A stretch of DNA of 55,951 nt from an uncultured Opitutaceae bacterium (GTDB lineage: Bacteria; Verrucomicrobiota; Verrucomicrobiia; Opitutales; Opitutaceae). Of the stretch, positions 36,515 through 45,700 are shown piece after piece. A model generated the notes under the pieces. That model was not told the origin of the DNA. It did not search any database and was given only the letters and a program-made list of their open reading frames with translations. Every line of letters starts with the position of its first letter. Within the stretch, counting starts at the first letter, position 1. A program made the translations under genes and the position numbers. The DNA is taken from assembly GCA_937902925.1 (NCBI GenBank), contig CALFNN010000031.1, positions 1-55,951 on the forward strand, given 5' to 3'.

Positions 36515-37276
36515 ATGAAACCCGTCATCGAAATCGTCGACCTGCACCGCATCTATAACACCGGCGCCACGCCGGTCCACGCGGTGCGCGGCATTTCTCT
36601 GCGCGTCATGCCGGGCGAATTCGTGGCAATCATGGGCGCCAGCGGGTCCGGCAAGTCCACGCTGATGAATACCCTCGGCTGCCTCGACCGGCCGACCCGC
36701 GGGATTTATCGGATCGACGGCACCAACGTCGCCGCGCTCGATTCCGACGCCCTCGCGGCCATCCGGAACCACAAGATCGGTTTCGTCTTCCAGGGGTTCA
36801 ATCTCCTCAGCCGCACGACGGCGCTCGAAAACGTCGAGCTGCCGATGCTCTACGCGCATCCGCCGCTGCCGGGCGACGAAATGCGGCGGCGGGCGTTGCG
36901 CTCGCTCGGCCAGGTCGGCCTCGCCAACCGCGCCGACCACGTGCCCAATCAGCTCTCCGGCGGCCAGCAGCAGCGCGTCGCCATTGCCCGCGCGCTCGTG
37001 CTCGGCCCTTCGCTCCTGCTCGCCGACGAGCCCACCGGCAACCTCGATACGCGCACTTCGATCGAGATCATGGGCGTGTTTCAAAAGCTCAACGACGCCG
37101 GCATGACGGTGGTGATGGTCACCCACGAACTCGACGTCGCCCGGTTCGCTCGCCGCATCATCATCATGCGCGACGGGCGCATCCGCCGGGACGACGTGGT
37201 CAACCCCCGCCTCACCTCCGCCGAGGAACTCGCGCGCGTGGCCGCCGAGGAGCAGGCGGCCGATCTTGTCTCATGA
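36515..37276 (+). CDS. MacB-type ABC transporter ATP-binding protein
   Basis: This 253-residue ATPase has Walker [11 protein letters not shown]-loop FVFQGFNLL, the ABC signature [15 protein letters not shown] and Walker [12 protein letters not shown], followed by the H-loop VTHELDV. It is of the LolD/MacB family that powers export from the periplasm or inner membrane rather than import. Its stop overlaps the start of the permease gene as ATGA, so the two are translationally coupled. With the adaptor and permease it makes a tripartite export unit for a peptide, lipid or antibiotic. Confidence 0.95.
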   Translation: MKPVIEIVDLHRIYNTGATPVHAVRGISLRVMPGEFVAIMGASGSGKSTLMNTLGCLDRPTRGIYRIDGTNVAALDSDALAAIRNHKIGFVFQGFNLLSRTTALENVELPMLYAHPPLPGDEMRRRALRSLGQVGLANRADHVPNQLSGGQQQRVAIARALVLGPSLLLADEPTGNLDTRTSIEIMGVFQKLNDAGMTVVMVTHELDVARFARRIIIMRDGRIRRDDVVNPRLTSAEELARVAAEEQAADLVS

Positions 37277-38493
37277 AACGCCTTTTCGCCATCATCCGCG
37301 TCGCGCTGCGCGCCCTCCGGCGCAATCTCATGCGCACGCTCCTGACGATGCTCGGCATCATTATCGGGGTCACCGCCGTGATCGGCATGGTCAGCATCGG
37401 CACGGGCGCGCGCGTGCAGGTCGAGCAGCAGATCGCCGCGCTCGGCCAGAACGTCGTCATGATCATGGCCGGCAACATGAGCCGCGGCGGCATGTTCTCC
37501 GGCATGGGCGGTGCGCCCACGCTCACGCTCGACGATGCCGTGGCCCTGCGCAAGGAGGTCGACGGGGTCGCCTACATGAGCCCCGAGGTCCGCGGCAACG
37601 TCCAGCTCGTCGCTGGCAATCTCAACTGGAACGCGTCGGTCATGGGCGTCAGCCACGAATACCTCGACCTCCGGGCCTGGCCGCTCGCCGAGGGGGACTT
37701 TTTCACCGAGGAGGATATCAATGGCGCCGCCCGCAAGGTCGTGCTCGGCCAGACGACCGCCAAGAAACTCTTCGAGGATGCCAGCCCCATCGGCGCCACG
37801 GTGCGCGTGAAGGGCATCCCGTTCACCGTGGTCGGGCTCCTTTCTGCCAAGGGTTCCAACATGATGGGCCAGGATCAGGACGACGTCGCCCTCGTCCCGC
37901 ACACGACCGCCATGCGCCGGCTGTTCGGGCAGAATTTTCTCCGGTCGATCAACGTCAGTGCCACCGATGCGAGCTCGATCGAGAATGTCACGACGCAGAT
38001 TTCCGAGCTGCTCCGCCAGCGCCACCGCATCCTGCCGGGCCGCGACGACGATTTCATGATCCGCTCCCAGGCGGAGATCACGGAGTTCGCCACCTCGACC
38101 GCGAAGACGATGACCGGGCTGCTGGGCGCGATCGCGGGGGTGTCGCTGCTCGTCGGCGGCATCGGCATCATGAACATCATGCTCGTGTCCGTGACCGAGC
38201 GAACGCGGGAGATTGGCATCCGCCTCGCGGTGGGCGCGCGCAAGCGCGATATCATGCGCCAGTTCCTGACCGAGGCGGTGTTGCTCAGCATCGTTGGCGG
38301 GCTGATTGGCATCGGCGTCGGCATGGGCGTATCGTCCGCGCTGGCCGCGCAGTTCAACTGGCCCACGCTGACGCCCAGTTACGCCATCGTCGGCTCGTTC
38401 GCTTTCAGCGCGGTGATCGGGATTTTCTTCGGTTACTATCCGGCGCGGAAGGCCGCGCAGCTCGATCCGATCGAGGCGCTGCGCTACGAGTAA
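37273..38493 (+). CDS. MacB-type ABC transporter permease
   Basis: The 406-residue protein has one N-terminal membrane helix (about 21-42, LLTMLGIIIGVTAVIGMVSI), a periplasmic MacB_PCD domain of about 220 residues, and a FtsX-like C-terminal membrane domain (about 275-400) with three helices, including VSLLVGGIGIMNIMLVSVTE and REIGIRLAVGARKRDI. It ends ALRYE, as typical for this family. The MacB-type permease uses ATP binding in the partner ATPase to drive a mechanotransmission cycle in the periplasm. It overlaps the ATPase gene by four bases and is convergent with the GH105 gene. Confidence 0.94.
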   Translation: MKRLFAIIRVALRALRRNLMRTLLTMLGIIIGVTAVIGMVSIGTGARVQVEQQIAALGQNVVMIMAGNMSRGGMFSGMGGAPTLTLDDAVALRKEVDGVAYMSPEVRGNVQLVAGNLNWNASVMGVSHEYLDLRAWPLAEGDFFTEEDINGAARKVVLGQTTAKKLFEDASPIGATVRVKGIPFTVVGLLSAKGSNMMGQDQDDVALVPHTTAMRRLFGQNFLRSINVSATDASSIENVTTQISELLRQRHRILPGRDDDFMIRSQAEITEFATSTAKTMTGLLGAIAGVSLLVGGIGIMNIMLVSVTERTREIGIRLAVGARKRDIMRQFLTEAVLLSIVGGLIGIGVGMGVSSALAAQFNWPTLTPSYAIVGSFAFSAVIGIFFGYYPARKAAQLDPIEALRYE

Positions 38494-38521
38494 CCGGTCC
38501 GCGGGCAGGGCGGCGGCTCCG

Positions 38522-40069
38522 TCACGGCCCGCGCCGTGGAAACTCGCGGCTCGCCGGACCGGTGTCGTTGGCGGTCTCGCTCAACGCCATGCTCAGATAC
38601 ATGAAGGCGCCGATGCCTTTCTGGTCATTGGTCACGACGCGGTCGTTCATGTAGGTGTCGTAGAATCCGTTGTTGCCGCCGAGCGTGCCGATGGAGACGG
38701 TGCCGAGGATGTCCATCGTGCCGTTCGGTTTCAGCTCGATCTTGTGATTGAGGATGCCGCGGGCGGCGCGGCGGGCGTGCTCGAGATACTCGGGCGGAAG
38801 CCAGCCCCGCTGGGCACCGCGCGCCATCGCGTAGGCAAACATGGTCGAGCAGGAGGTCTCGACGTAGTTCTTCGGCCCGTTGGGTTTGTCGACGATCTCA
38901 TACCACATGGCGGTGTCGCGGTCCTGGAATTTCAGCAGGGTGGCGCAATACGCCTGGAAGACCGGCAGGATCTCCTTGCGCCCCGGATGATCGGGCGGAA
39001 GCCAGTCGAGAATGTCGGCCATCGCCGCGCCATACCAACCGATCGCGCGCCCCCAGAACTCGGGTGAGGCGCCCGTCTCCTTGTTCGCCCACGGGCGGGT
39101 TTTCGTTTCGTCCCATCCGTGATAAAACAGCCCGGTCTTCGGGTCGTGGGTGTGTTTGTAGACGGTCAGCACCTGATGCACCGCCTCGTCGAAGTATCTC
39201 GGCTCGTTCGCCGTCGCGGCGTATTCGACCGAAAACACGTCGGCCATGTAAATGCCGTCGAGCCACATCTGGTTGGGATAAGTCTGCCGGTGCCAGTAGC
39301 CGCCGTCGCTGGTCTTCGGTTGGGCGTCGAGCTGGCGGGCAATGTAGGTGGCGGCCTTCAGGTATTTTTCGTCCTTGGTCCGCTGGTAAGTCCATAACAG
39401 GGCGGGACCGGGCCGGAAGCGGTCGAGGCTGTGGAGGTCCGGCGGAATGGCGTTCGCGTTGAGCGTGCCCTCGGGCGTGATGTAGCGATCGAGCCATTGC
39501 TGGATGTAGGGAAAATCGGACGCGCGGTCGGTGCGCGCCGCGATGGCATAGAGGGCGTCGAGGACCATGCCCTGCGTGTAGTTCCACCCGCCGGGCCCGT
39601 TGGGATAGAGTGCGCGCACGGTGTTCGCGATCCGGATCGACCAGTCGAACATCGCGTCGCGGTCAGCCTTCGCGGTCGTGGTGAAATCCAGAATCTCGCC
39701 GCGTCTCGTGCCGTCGGCCATGACGGGATCGACCCGCCAGTGGTAGGATTTCCCCGCGCTGAGCGTCTCCAGGAGAAACGTTGGGGCGGAAACGCGGCAC
39801 TGGAAGGCGGGCGAATCTTCCGGGCCGAAGTAAATCTCGTAGCCCTTGGCCCCCGGCACCGCCTGCCATGACAGCTTGACGTTGATCGGGACGCCGGTGG
39901 CGCCGTTCGCCGGCGTGGCGTCGGCCGTCGGCAGCTCGGCGGCGGGCGACGTCGTGGTCGCGCCCGCAACCAGCACACTCAATGCACCTGCGGCCAGCGA
40001 TCGACGGGCGGCATTCCGGACGCGCGCAAAGCCGCGAGGGCGGGTCAAGTATTCACGAGGGGTATTCAT
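38522..40069 (-). CDS. GH105 unsaturated rhamnogalacturonyl/glucuronyl hydrolase
   Basis: The 515-residue exported protein has a signal peptide (ending near residue 44, TTSPAAE), a fibronectin type III-like domain (about 50-130, SWQAVPGAKGYEIYFGPED) and a GH88/GH105 six-hairpin domain (about 135-500). The motif MWLDGIYMADVF holds the candidate catalytic Asp; others are GWNYTQGMVLDALY, LFYHGWDET and EFWGRAIGWYGAAMADIL. GH105 enzymes remove the unsaturated uronic acid left at the non-reducing end by pectate or rhamnogalacturonan lyases. It would therefore act after the pectate lyases in this window. It heads a divergent pectin locus with the GH28 gene immediately upstream on the same strand. 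Confidence 0.92.
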   Translation of the reverse strand: MNTPREYLTRPRGFARVRNAARRSLAAGALSVLVAGATTTSPAAELPTADATPANGATGVPINVKLSWQAVPGAKGYEIYFGPEDSPAFQCRVSAPTFLLETLSAGKSYHWRVDPVMADGTRRGEILDFTTTAKADRDAMFDWSIRIANTVRALYPNGPGGWNYTQGMVLDALYAIAARTDRASDFPYIQQWLDRYITPEGTLNANAIPPDLHSLDRFRPGPALLWTYQRTKDEKYLKAATYIARQLDAQPKTSDGGYWHRQTYPNQMWLDGIYMADVFSVEYAATANEPRYFDEAVHQVLTVYKHTHDPKTGLFYHGWDETKTRPWANKETGASPEFWGRAIGWYGAAMADILDWLPPDHPGRKEILPVFQAYCATLLKFQDRDTAMWYEIVDKPNGPKNYVETSCSTMFAYAMARGAQRGWLPPEYLEHARRAARGILNHKIELKPNGTMDILGTVSIGTLGGNNGFYDTYMNDRVVTNDQKGIGAFMYLSMALSETANDTGPASREFPRRGP

Positions 40070-40104
40070 GATCGATTCGCGACAGGTGGCGGGTGGTGGT
40101 GAAT

Positions 40105-40110
40105 TGTCCG
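40105..40110. promoter_or_regulatory. TGTCCG (CGGACA) motif upstream of GH105
   Basis: The hexamer lies 36 bases before the GH105 start within an AATTGTCCGGCGG context. The same hexamer occurs in the other non-coding regions of the pectin locus. It is proposed only as part of that pattern. Confidence 0.2.
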
Positions 40111-40181
40111 GCGGAAAACCGGCGAAGCTTCCCCGGCCGGAACGCGCTTCGCCAGCGGGGCACTGCGCGGGGAAAGTCCGC

Positions 40182-41687
40182 TTACTCGCCGGACCGCGGG
40201 GCCGCGGCCCGGGCCGGCCCGGCGTTGCGGGCGCGCGGCGCGGGGGTGATGGTCACGTTCTTGTAGCTGACGTCGCCGGAGTGGGCGAGAATGTCGGCCC
40301 CCTCGACGCCGGTGAACGTGCAGTCCTCGATGCGCACATTTTCGATGATCGACTGGTCCGTGCCGACGATGCTGAGCACGCGCGGGGCTTTCTTCGACGT
40401 GACATTCTGCATGAGCACGTTGCGGACGGTCGGCGGAAACTTTCCCTCGGTGACGCGACCGTAGACGAGGTCGATCGTGAGGATCGAATCGGAAACCTGG
40501 CCGACGGTGCAGTTGCGCATGAAGACATTTTCGAGGACGCCGCCGCGGCCTGCGTTGGTCTTGAGCCGGAGCGCCCGCTGGAGGTTGGGGCTGTCCATCT
40601 TGTTGTTTTCGGCGAAGACGTTGCGGATGCTGCCGGAATTCTCGCTGCCCAGCACGACCCCGCCGTGGCCGTCCTGCATCACGCAGTTGCGGATGATGAG
40701 GTTCTCCGATGCGACGTTCACGCGGCGGCCGTCGGCGTCCTTGCCGGATTTGATCGCGATGCAGTCGTCGCCGGTGTCGAAGATGCAATTCTCGATCAGG
40801 ACATCGCGGCTGCTCTCGGGGTCGCAACCGTCGTTGTTCGGGCCGTGGCTGTGAATCTCGACGCCGCGGACCGTGACGTTGACCGAAAGCTCGGGGACCA
40901 CCTCCCACATCGGCGAGTTGATGATGTGGACGTCCTCGATGAGGACGTTCTTGCAGCGATAGGGGACGATGAAGTTCGGCCGCAGCGTGCCCCGGTCGCC
41001 GAAGATGCGTTGCTCGACCGGCACGTTTTTTTCACCCATTTGAATCAATTCGAGCTGCGACGACTGGCGCTGGCCGTTGGCGCCGTTGGCGATCGCGTCG
41101 CGGCGGATCAGGCCCCACCACGTCTCGCGCGACGCGGAGCCATCGAGCGTGCCCTTGCCGGTCACGGCGATGTTCTCCTGCTGGTAGGCGTAGATCAGCG
41201 GCGAGTAGTTCATGCACTCGGTGCCCTCGAAACGCGTGAGCACGACCGGCAGGAACTTCGCCGGGTTGGGGCTGAACTTCAGCGTGGTGCCCTCGGCGAC
41301 ATAGAGGTTGACGTTGCTCTTGAGGTGAACGGCACCGGTGAGAAACACGCCGCCGCTCACGACCACGCGCCCGCCGCCGGCGGCATTGCATGCGGCGATG
41401 GCCTGGGCGATCGCGTCGGTGCAATCCGTCGTGCCGTCGGCCTTCGCGCCGTAGTCCGTGATCGCGAAGTCACGGTTCGGAAATGTCGGGGCCTTGATCC
41501 GGGCGAGGATGCCGGGGACGGAGTCCCAGCCGATCGGCGCGGACGTGCTGGCGGTGGCGCCCGCGGTGCCGGCATCCGGCATTGTGGCGCAACCCGCGAC
41601 CGCCAGAGTCGCCGCCAGGGCCGCGGCAAAAATCGAAGGCGCGAAACGGCGGGAACGAGGAAGGGGGGACGATTGATCGAGGGTCAT
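40182..41687 (-). CDS. GH28 polygalacturonase, predicted lipoprotein
   Basis: From ATG 41687 the product has 501 residues. A signal peptide with the lipobox LAVAGC predicts a lipid-anchored periplasmic or outer-membrane enzyme. The parallel beta-helix of GH28 carries the family motifs: HGPNNDGCDPES (Asn-Asp), DTGDDCIAIKSGKD (double Asp), DGHGGVVLGSENSG (His-Gly) and RLKTNAGRGG (Arg-x-Lys). It hydrolyses alpha-1,4-galacturonan or rhamnogalacturonan. It lies upstream of GH105 on the same strand, separated by 112 bases, and divergent from the symporter gene. A longer frame from 41729 would add 14 residues before the signal peptide. Confidence 0.93.
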   Translation of the reverse strand: MTLDQSSPLPRSRRFAPSIFAAALAATLAVAGCATMPDAGTAGATASTSAPIGWDSVPGILARIKAPTFPNRDFAITDYGAKADGTTDCTDAIAQAIAACNAAGGGRVVVSGGVFLTGAVHLKSNVNLYVAEGTTLKFSPNPAKFLPVVLTRFEGTECMNYSPLIYAYQQENIAVTGKGTLDGSASRETWWGLIRRDAIANGANGQRQSSQLELIQMGEKNVPVEQRIFGDRGTLRPNFIVPYRCKNVLIEDVHIINSPMWEVVPELSVNVTVRGVEIHSHGPNNDGCDPESSRDVLIENCIFDTGDDCIAIKSGKDADGRRVNVASENLIIRNCVMQDGHGGVVLGSENSGSIRNVFAENNKMDSPNLQRALRLKTNAGRGGVLENVFMRNCTVGQVSDSILTIDLVYGRVTEGKFPPTVRNVLMQNVTSKKAPRVLSIVGTDQSIIENVRIEDCTFTGVEGADILAHSGDVSYKNVTITPAPRARNAGPARAAAPRSGE

Positions 41688-41722
41688 GAAAAAAGAGAGA
41701 CTGGAGGGGATCGCGGAGCGGA

Positions 41723-41798
41723 CAGGCAAGCGTGCCCTGCCTGACGTTTCGGACAGCTATCCGTTCCTGCGAAAAAAAAGACGACTACAATTTGTCCG
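41723..41798. promoter_or_regulatory. Candidate operator region between GH28 and symporter genes
   Basis: This divergent 259-base intergenic region contains an inverted repeat caggca/tgcctg (41723-41743), an imperfect palindrome CGGACAG-CT-ATCCG at 41750-41763, and another CGGACA (as TGTCCG) at 41793-41798. A very similar palindrome, CGGACAG-TCC-ATCCG, lies at 51393-51407 upstream of the giant pectate lyase. Such repeats fit a shared regulator of the pectin genes, which is inference. Confidence 0.35.
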
Positions 41799-41946
41799 AT
41801 CCGGCAAGCTGGCCGCGGGAGCTTGAGTATCGCGGCTGACGCGTTGCTCGCCTTCATCGGGCCTTGCCACACTGCGGGTGCTGCGAAAGTCTCGCGCTTC
41901 GCGCGCTGTTGCGAGGCGCCGGCCAACCCCCTTTTTTCGCCGCCCC

Positions 41947-43455
41947 ATGCCGACTGCCACCATTGTCCAGCTCTGTGTCTTTCTTGGCCTGAACGCGCTG
42001 GTCGCGTTGCTCACGTGGCTCCATTGCCGCAAGTCGACGCGTTCAACCGACGACACGAAGGAATACTTCCTCGCGAGCAGCGGCCTGAGCTGGGTTTTCA
42101 TCGCGGGCTCCATCACGCTCACCAACATCAACACCGACACGTTTGTCGGGATGAACGGCCCGCAGACGCTGAACATGGTGTTGTGGGAACTCTCGGGCTT
42201 CGTGGGCCTGCTGCTGCTCGCGACGATTTTCGTGCCGCTCTACTACAAATACAAATGCACGACGGTCACGGAGCTCCTCGAGCGTCGTTACAACAACAAG
42301 CACATCCGGGCGACCGTCTCGGCCATTTTTCTCCTCGGCGACGTCCTGATCTTCCTGCCGATCATGCTCTACACGAGCTCGCTGCTGATCAAAACAATGT
42401 TCGGCCTCGACACGCCGATCATCGTCCTGTCGTGCGGGGTCGCGGTGGTCGGTGCGGCTTATGCCATCGGCGGCGGGCTGCGGGCGGTCGCGGTGTCCGA
42501 CACCTACACGGGCGTGGTCGTCCTCGGCATGGCGGTGCTGGTGACGGTGCTCTCGCTCAACGCGATCCATTGGGATTTCTCCGGCGTTCCCGCCGAGCGC
42601 CTGACGCTGTTCCGCGGCTCCGATGCGCCGATCCCGTGGCCGACCTTGCTGACGGGCATGATTTTTTCGCAGCTCTACTATTGGAGCACCAACCAGACGA
42701 TCACGCAGCGCGCGCTCGCGGCGCCCTCGATCCGCGAGGCGAAACGGGGCGTCTACGCCGCGGCGGCGGTCCGCCTGCTGATCATCCCCCCGATCGTGGT
42801 CATCCCCGGCCTCTGCGCTTACAAGCTCTACGGTGCGATGGAGCACGACGCCGCTTACGGGCACATTGTCGGCCAGTTGCTGCCGCACTGGCTGCTCGGC
42901 GCGTTTGCCGCGGCGATGTTCGGCGCCGTGATGACGAGCTACAATGCGACGCTCAACTCCTCCGCGGCGCTCTACGTCTGCGACCTGCACCAGAAATACA
43001 TCAACGCGAACGGCAACGTCCGGCGGTTGAGCACGTGGCTGCAGGTGGGGTTCGCGTTGTTCTCGATCGCGATGGTCCCGGCCTACGCGCAGTCGCAAAG
43101 CATCATGCAGACGATCCAGTCGCTCATCGGACTGTTCTCGATGCCGATCCTCTCGGCGTTCATCATCGGGCTCCTGTTCCGCAACGTCGATGCGCGCGCC
43201 GTCATCGCGACGATTGTCTTTGGCGCCGGGTTTTACGCGCTGTTTGCGTTCGGCTGGCCGGCGCTGCACGACAGCCACCCTGCAACGGTGCCGGCGCCGT
43301 GGCATTTCCTGCACTCGATGGCCCTGACGGTGTGGTCGTGCGTCGGATTTGCGCTGGCCGTGAATCGGTTCGTGTTCGGCCAGCGTGCCGAATTCGAGCT
43401 CGGGTCGCGTGGAAAGGCTCGCGACTTGGTGACAGCGATGCGCCCAGGAACTTGA
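41947..43455 (+). CDS. Sodium:solute symporter (SSS family)
   Basis: Beginning at ATG 41947 (MPTATIVQLCVFLGLNALVA), this 502-residue integral membrane protein has the hydropathy of a 13-14 helix SSS/LeuT-fold symporter. Typical stretches are EYFLASSGLSWVFIAGSIT, TNINTDTFVGMNG and WSTNQTITQRALAAPS. SLS2-like members carry sugars or sugar acids with Na+. Its position divergent from GH28 and just before an aldo/keto reductase suggests uptake of galacturonate, rhamnose or unsaturated pectin products, which is inference. The longer frame to 41878 gives a leader of Arg-rich residues before the first helix and is not preferred. Confidence 0.9.
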   Translation: MPTATIVQLCVFLGLNALVALLTWLHCRKSTRSTDDTKEYFLASSGLSWVFIAGSITLTNINTDTFVGMNGPQTLNMVLWELSGFVGLLLLATIFVPLYYKYKCTTVTELLERRYNNKHIRATVSAIFLLGDVLIFLPIMLYTSSLLIKTMFGLDTPIIVLSCGVAVVGAAYAIGGGLRAVAVSDTYTGVVVLGMAVLVTVLSLNAIHWDFSGVPAERLTLFRGSDAPIPWPTLLTGMIFSQLYYWSTNQTITQRALAAPSIREAKRGVYAAAAVRLLIIPPIVVIPGLCAYKLYGAMEHDAAYGHIVGQLLPHWLLGAFAAAMFGAVMTSYNATLNSSAALYVCDLHQKYINANGNVRRLSTWLQVGFALFSIAMVPAYAQSQSIMQTIQSLIGLFSMPILSAFIIGLLFRNVDARAVIATIVFGAGFYALFAFGWPALHDSHPATVPAPWHFLHSMALTVWSCVGFALAVNRFVFGQRAEFELGSRGKARDLVTAMRPGT

Positions 43456-43539
43456 TGCCGGCACTTTGCCAGAAGGACCCTCGCTCGCATCCCGCCTTCC
43501 TGCTTTATCAGTCGGCGATGAATAGCCTATAGGATCGTC

Positions 43540-44571
43540 ATGGAATTCAGAAAACTCGGCCGGTCGGGATTCAAGGTGCCGGCGCTCTGCCTCGGCACGG
43601 CGACGTTTGGCGGCGGGCGTGGGTTCACGGAATGGGGCAATGTCGGCGTGCCGGAGGCGACGCGGCTGGTCGACCTCTGCCTCGAGGCGGGCGTCACGAT
43701 GTTCGATTCGGCCGACATGTATTCCGCCGGTGCGGCGGAGGAAATCCTTGGCGGGGCGGTCAAGGGACGGCGCGAGCAGGTGATCATCTCCACGAAGGCG
43801 ACCTTCCGCCTCGGCGACGGGCCAAACGACGTCGGCTCGTCGCGCCATCATTTGATCAAGGCGTGCGAGGGGAGCCTCCGGCGGCTCGGCACGGATTACA
43901 TCGATCTCTACCAGTTGCACGGCTTCGACGCGATGACGCCGGTGGAGGAGGCGTTGCAGGCGCTCGACGATCTCGTGCGCGCCGGCAAGGTCCGCTACAT
44001 CGGCTGCTCGAATTTTTCCGGCTGGCACCTGATGAAGTCGCTGGCCGTGTCCGAGAAATACGGACTCGCCCGCTATGTGGCGCACCAGGCTTATTACTCG
44101 CTGATCGGACGCGAATACGAATGGGAACTCATGCCGCTGGCGTTGGATCAGGGCGTGGGCGCGGTCGTGTGGAGCCCGCTCGGCATGGGCCGGCTCGGCG
44201 GCAAGGTGCGACGCAGCCAGCCGCTGCCCAAGGTCAGCCGGCTCAACGATCCCGACACGGTCAAGATCGCGCCACCCGCGGAAGAAGAGTTTGTTTATCG
44301 CGTGGTGGATGCGCTCGACGACGTCGCGAAGGAGACGGGCAAAAGCGTGGCGCAGGTCGCGATCAACTGGGTGTTGCGCCGGCCGAGCGTGGCGACGGTG
44401 ATCGTCGGCGCGCGCGATGAGGCGCAATTGAAGCAGAATCTCGCCGCCGCAGGCTGGGCGCTGACGCCAGCACAGGTCGCGAAACTCGATGCGGCGAGCG
44501 CGAAGGAACGGATTTATCCCTACTGGCACCAGGCACAGTTTCCGGAGCGGAATCCGTTCCCGACGTCGTGA
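43540..44571 (+). CDS. Aldo/keto reductase
   Basis: The 343-residue protein is an aldo/keto reductase of the YajO/Kv-beta-like group. The barrel tetrad is present: the Asp-Tyr in FDSADMYSAG, the Lys in ISTKATF and the His in YQLHGFD; C-terminal NADP-binding segments WSPLGMGRLGGKV and VIVGARDEAQLKQNL follow. It would reduce a sugar or other carbonyl with NADPH, for example galacturonate to galactonate. It lies 84 bases after the symporter stop and 105 bases before a Gfo/Idh dehydrogenase, both on the same strand. Substrate is not fixed by sequence. Confidence 0.92.
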   Translation: MEFRKLGRSGFKVPALCLGTATFGGGRGFTEWGNVGVPEATRLVDLCLEAGVTMFDSADMYSAGAAEEILGGAVKGRREQVIISTKATFRLGDGPNDVGSSRHHLIKACEGSLRRLGTDYIDLYQLHGFDAMTPVEEALQALDDLVRAGKVRYIGCSNFSGWHLMKSLAVSEKYGLARYVAHQAYYSLIGREYEWELMPLALDQGVGAVVWSPLGMGRLGGKVRRSQPLPKVSRLNDPDTVKIAPPAEEEFVYRVVDALDDVAKETGKSVAQVAINWVLRRPSVATVIVGARDEAQLKQNLAAAGWALTPAQVAKLDAASAKERIYPYWHQAQFPERNPFPTS

Positions 44572-44611
44572 GCGAAGAGATTTTGCCGATGGAAAACTCG
44601 AAAAAAAACTG

Positions 44612-44669
44612 AATTCAGAAGCCAGGAAAGAAAGGTCAGTTCCGTTCGTGGCTTCCTGGCTTCTGAATT
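44612..44669. repeat. 17-base perfect inverted repeat between two oxidoreductase genes
   Basis: The arms AATTCAGAAGCCAGGAA (44612-44628) and its exact reverse complement (44653-44669) are separated by 24 bases. The RNA would form a long stem that ends 7 bases before the ATG of the next gene. There is no T-run after it, so it is not a canonical terminator. It is AT-richer than its surroundings, and could be a dispersed palindromic element, a regulator site or an mRNA structure affecting translation of the dehydrogenase. Confidence 0.85.
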
Positions 44670-44676
44670 ATTCCGT

Positions 44677-45690
44677 ATGAATCCGACCGATCCCGCTTCG
44701 CTTAGAATCGCCGTCGTCGGCACGGGCGAAGTGGCGCGAAACAATTATCTGCCTTTCCTCGCGGCGCAGCCCGGCGTGACGTTCGCCTGTTGGAATCGCA
44801 CGGGCGCCAGGGCGGTGGAGGCGGGCCGCCACTTCGGATGCGAGGTGCTGCCGACGCTCGAGGCGGTCGCGGCTTGGCAGCCGACGGCGGCGCTGGTGTT
44901 GACGGCGGAGACCGTCCGCCACGAGGTGGGCACGGCGTTGATCAAACTCGGCGTGCCGAAGATTTTCTTCGAAAAACCGCTGGTTGCGGTGCAAGGGCAG
45001 GCGCGGGTGAGCGAGGAGGATTTTACCAAGGGACGTGAAATGCTCCGGCTCGCGGCGAAGCGCGGATGCGAGACGGCGATGGTGTTCAACTACCGGTTTT
45101 TCGAGCAGAGCATCACGGCGCGGAGAATCGCAGCGGAGCGACGATTCGGCCGTGTGATCAACGTCGCGGCCCAGGTGCACTACGCGTGCTGGAGCCATGC
45201 GATCGACTTGATCCACTGGTTCGCCGGCGACATCCGGGAGATCGCCGCGCTGGCGGGTCCGGTCGAGCGCACGGGCGACCGCGTCGGCGCGGCGAAGGAC
45301 GTGACGGCGGCGTTCGTCACGGCGGAGGGCGCGGCGGGCACGATCATCGGCACGGCGGGGATGAAGTGGCAGCATCCGCTCTTCGAGCTGACGTTCACCT
45401 TCGAGAATGGCCGGCTGCACCTGCGCGATCTCGACGGCACGCTGGAGATTCTCGACGGTGCGCGGTCGCAGCACGAGACGATCTCGTTCGTGCGCGACAC
45501 CTCGCGCTGGGCGAGCTATGACGAGTCGTTTCGCAAAGCGATCGGCGCGTATTTGCAGTCGCTGCGCGAGGGCAAGCCGCCGCCCGTGCCCGGGGCGGAT
45601 GGGCTGCGCGAGTTGCAGGTGGAGGCCGCCCTCCGGCGTTCGATTGCCGAAGGGCGGCCCGTGAAGTTGGCGGAGGAATTTCCGCTGTAG
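44677..45690 (+). CDS. Gfo/Idh/MocA family oxidoreductase
   Basis: This 337-residue enzyme has an N-terminal Rossmann fold with the dinucleotide motif AVVGTGEVARNNY and the conserved FFEKPLVAV, then a GFO/IDH/MocA C-terminal alpha/beta domain with HYACWSHAIDLIHWFAGD. It uses NAD(P) to oxidise or reduce a sugar or sugar derivative. Its position in the pectin locus suggests galacturonate, rhamnose or keto-sugar processing. The ATG lies 7 bases after a long hairpin and has no clear Shine-Dalgarno sequence. It converges with the giant pectate lyase gene, with only 10 bases between stop codons. Confidence 0.9.
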   Translation: MNPTDPASLRIAVVGTGEVARNNYLPFLAAQPGVTFACWNRTGARAVEAGRHFGCEVLPTLEAVAAWQPTAALVLTAETVRHEVGTALIKLGVPKIFFEKPLVAVQGQARVSEEDFTKGREMLRLAAKRGCETAMVFNYRFFEQSITARRIAAERRFGRVINVAAQVHYACWSHAIDLIHWFAGDIREIAALAGPVERTGDRVGAAKDVTAAFVTAEGAAGTIIGTAGMKWQHPLFELTFTFENGRLHLRDLDGTLEILDGARSQHETISFVRDTSRWASYDESFRKAIGAYLQSLREGKPPPVPGADGLRELQVEAALRRSIAEGRPVKLAEEFPL

Positions 45691-45700
45691 GGCGCCGGGG

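Noticed and set aside
42043-44529. An 828-codon open frame antisense to the symporter and aldo/keto reductase
   Set aside because: It spans two unrelated real genes and the gap between them, and has shadow-type composition.
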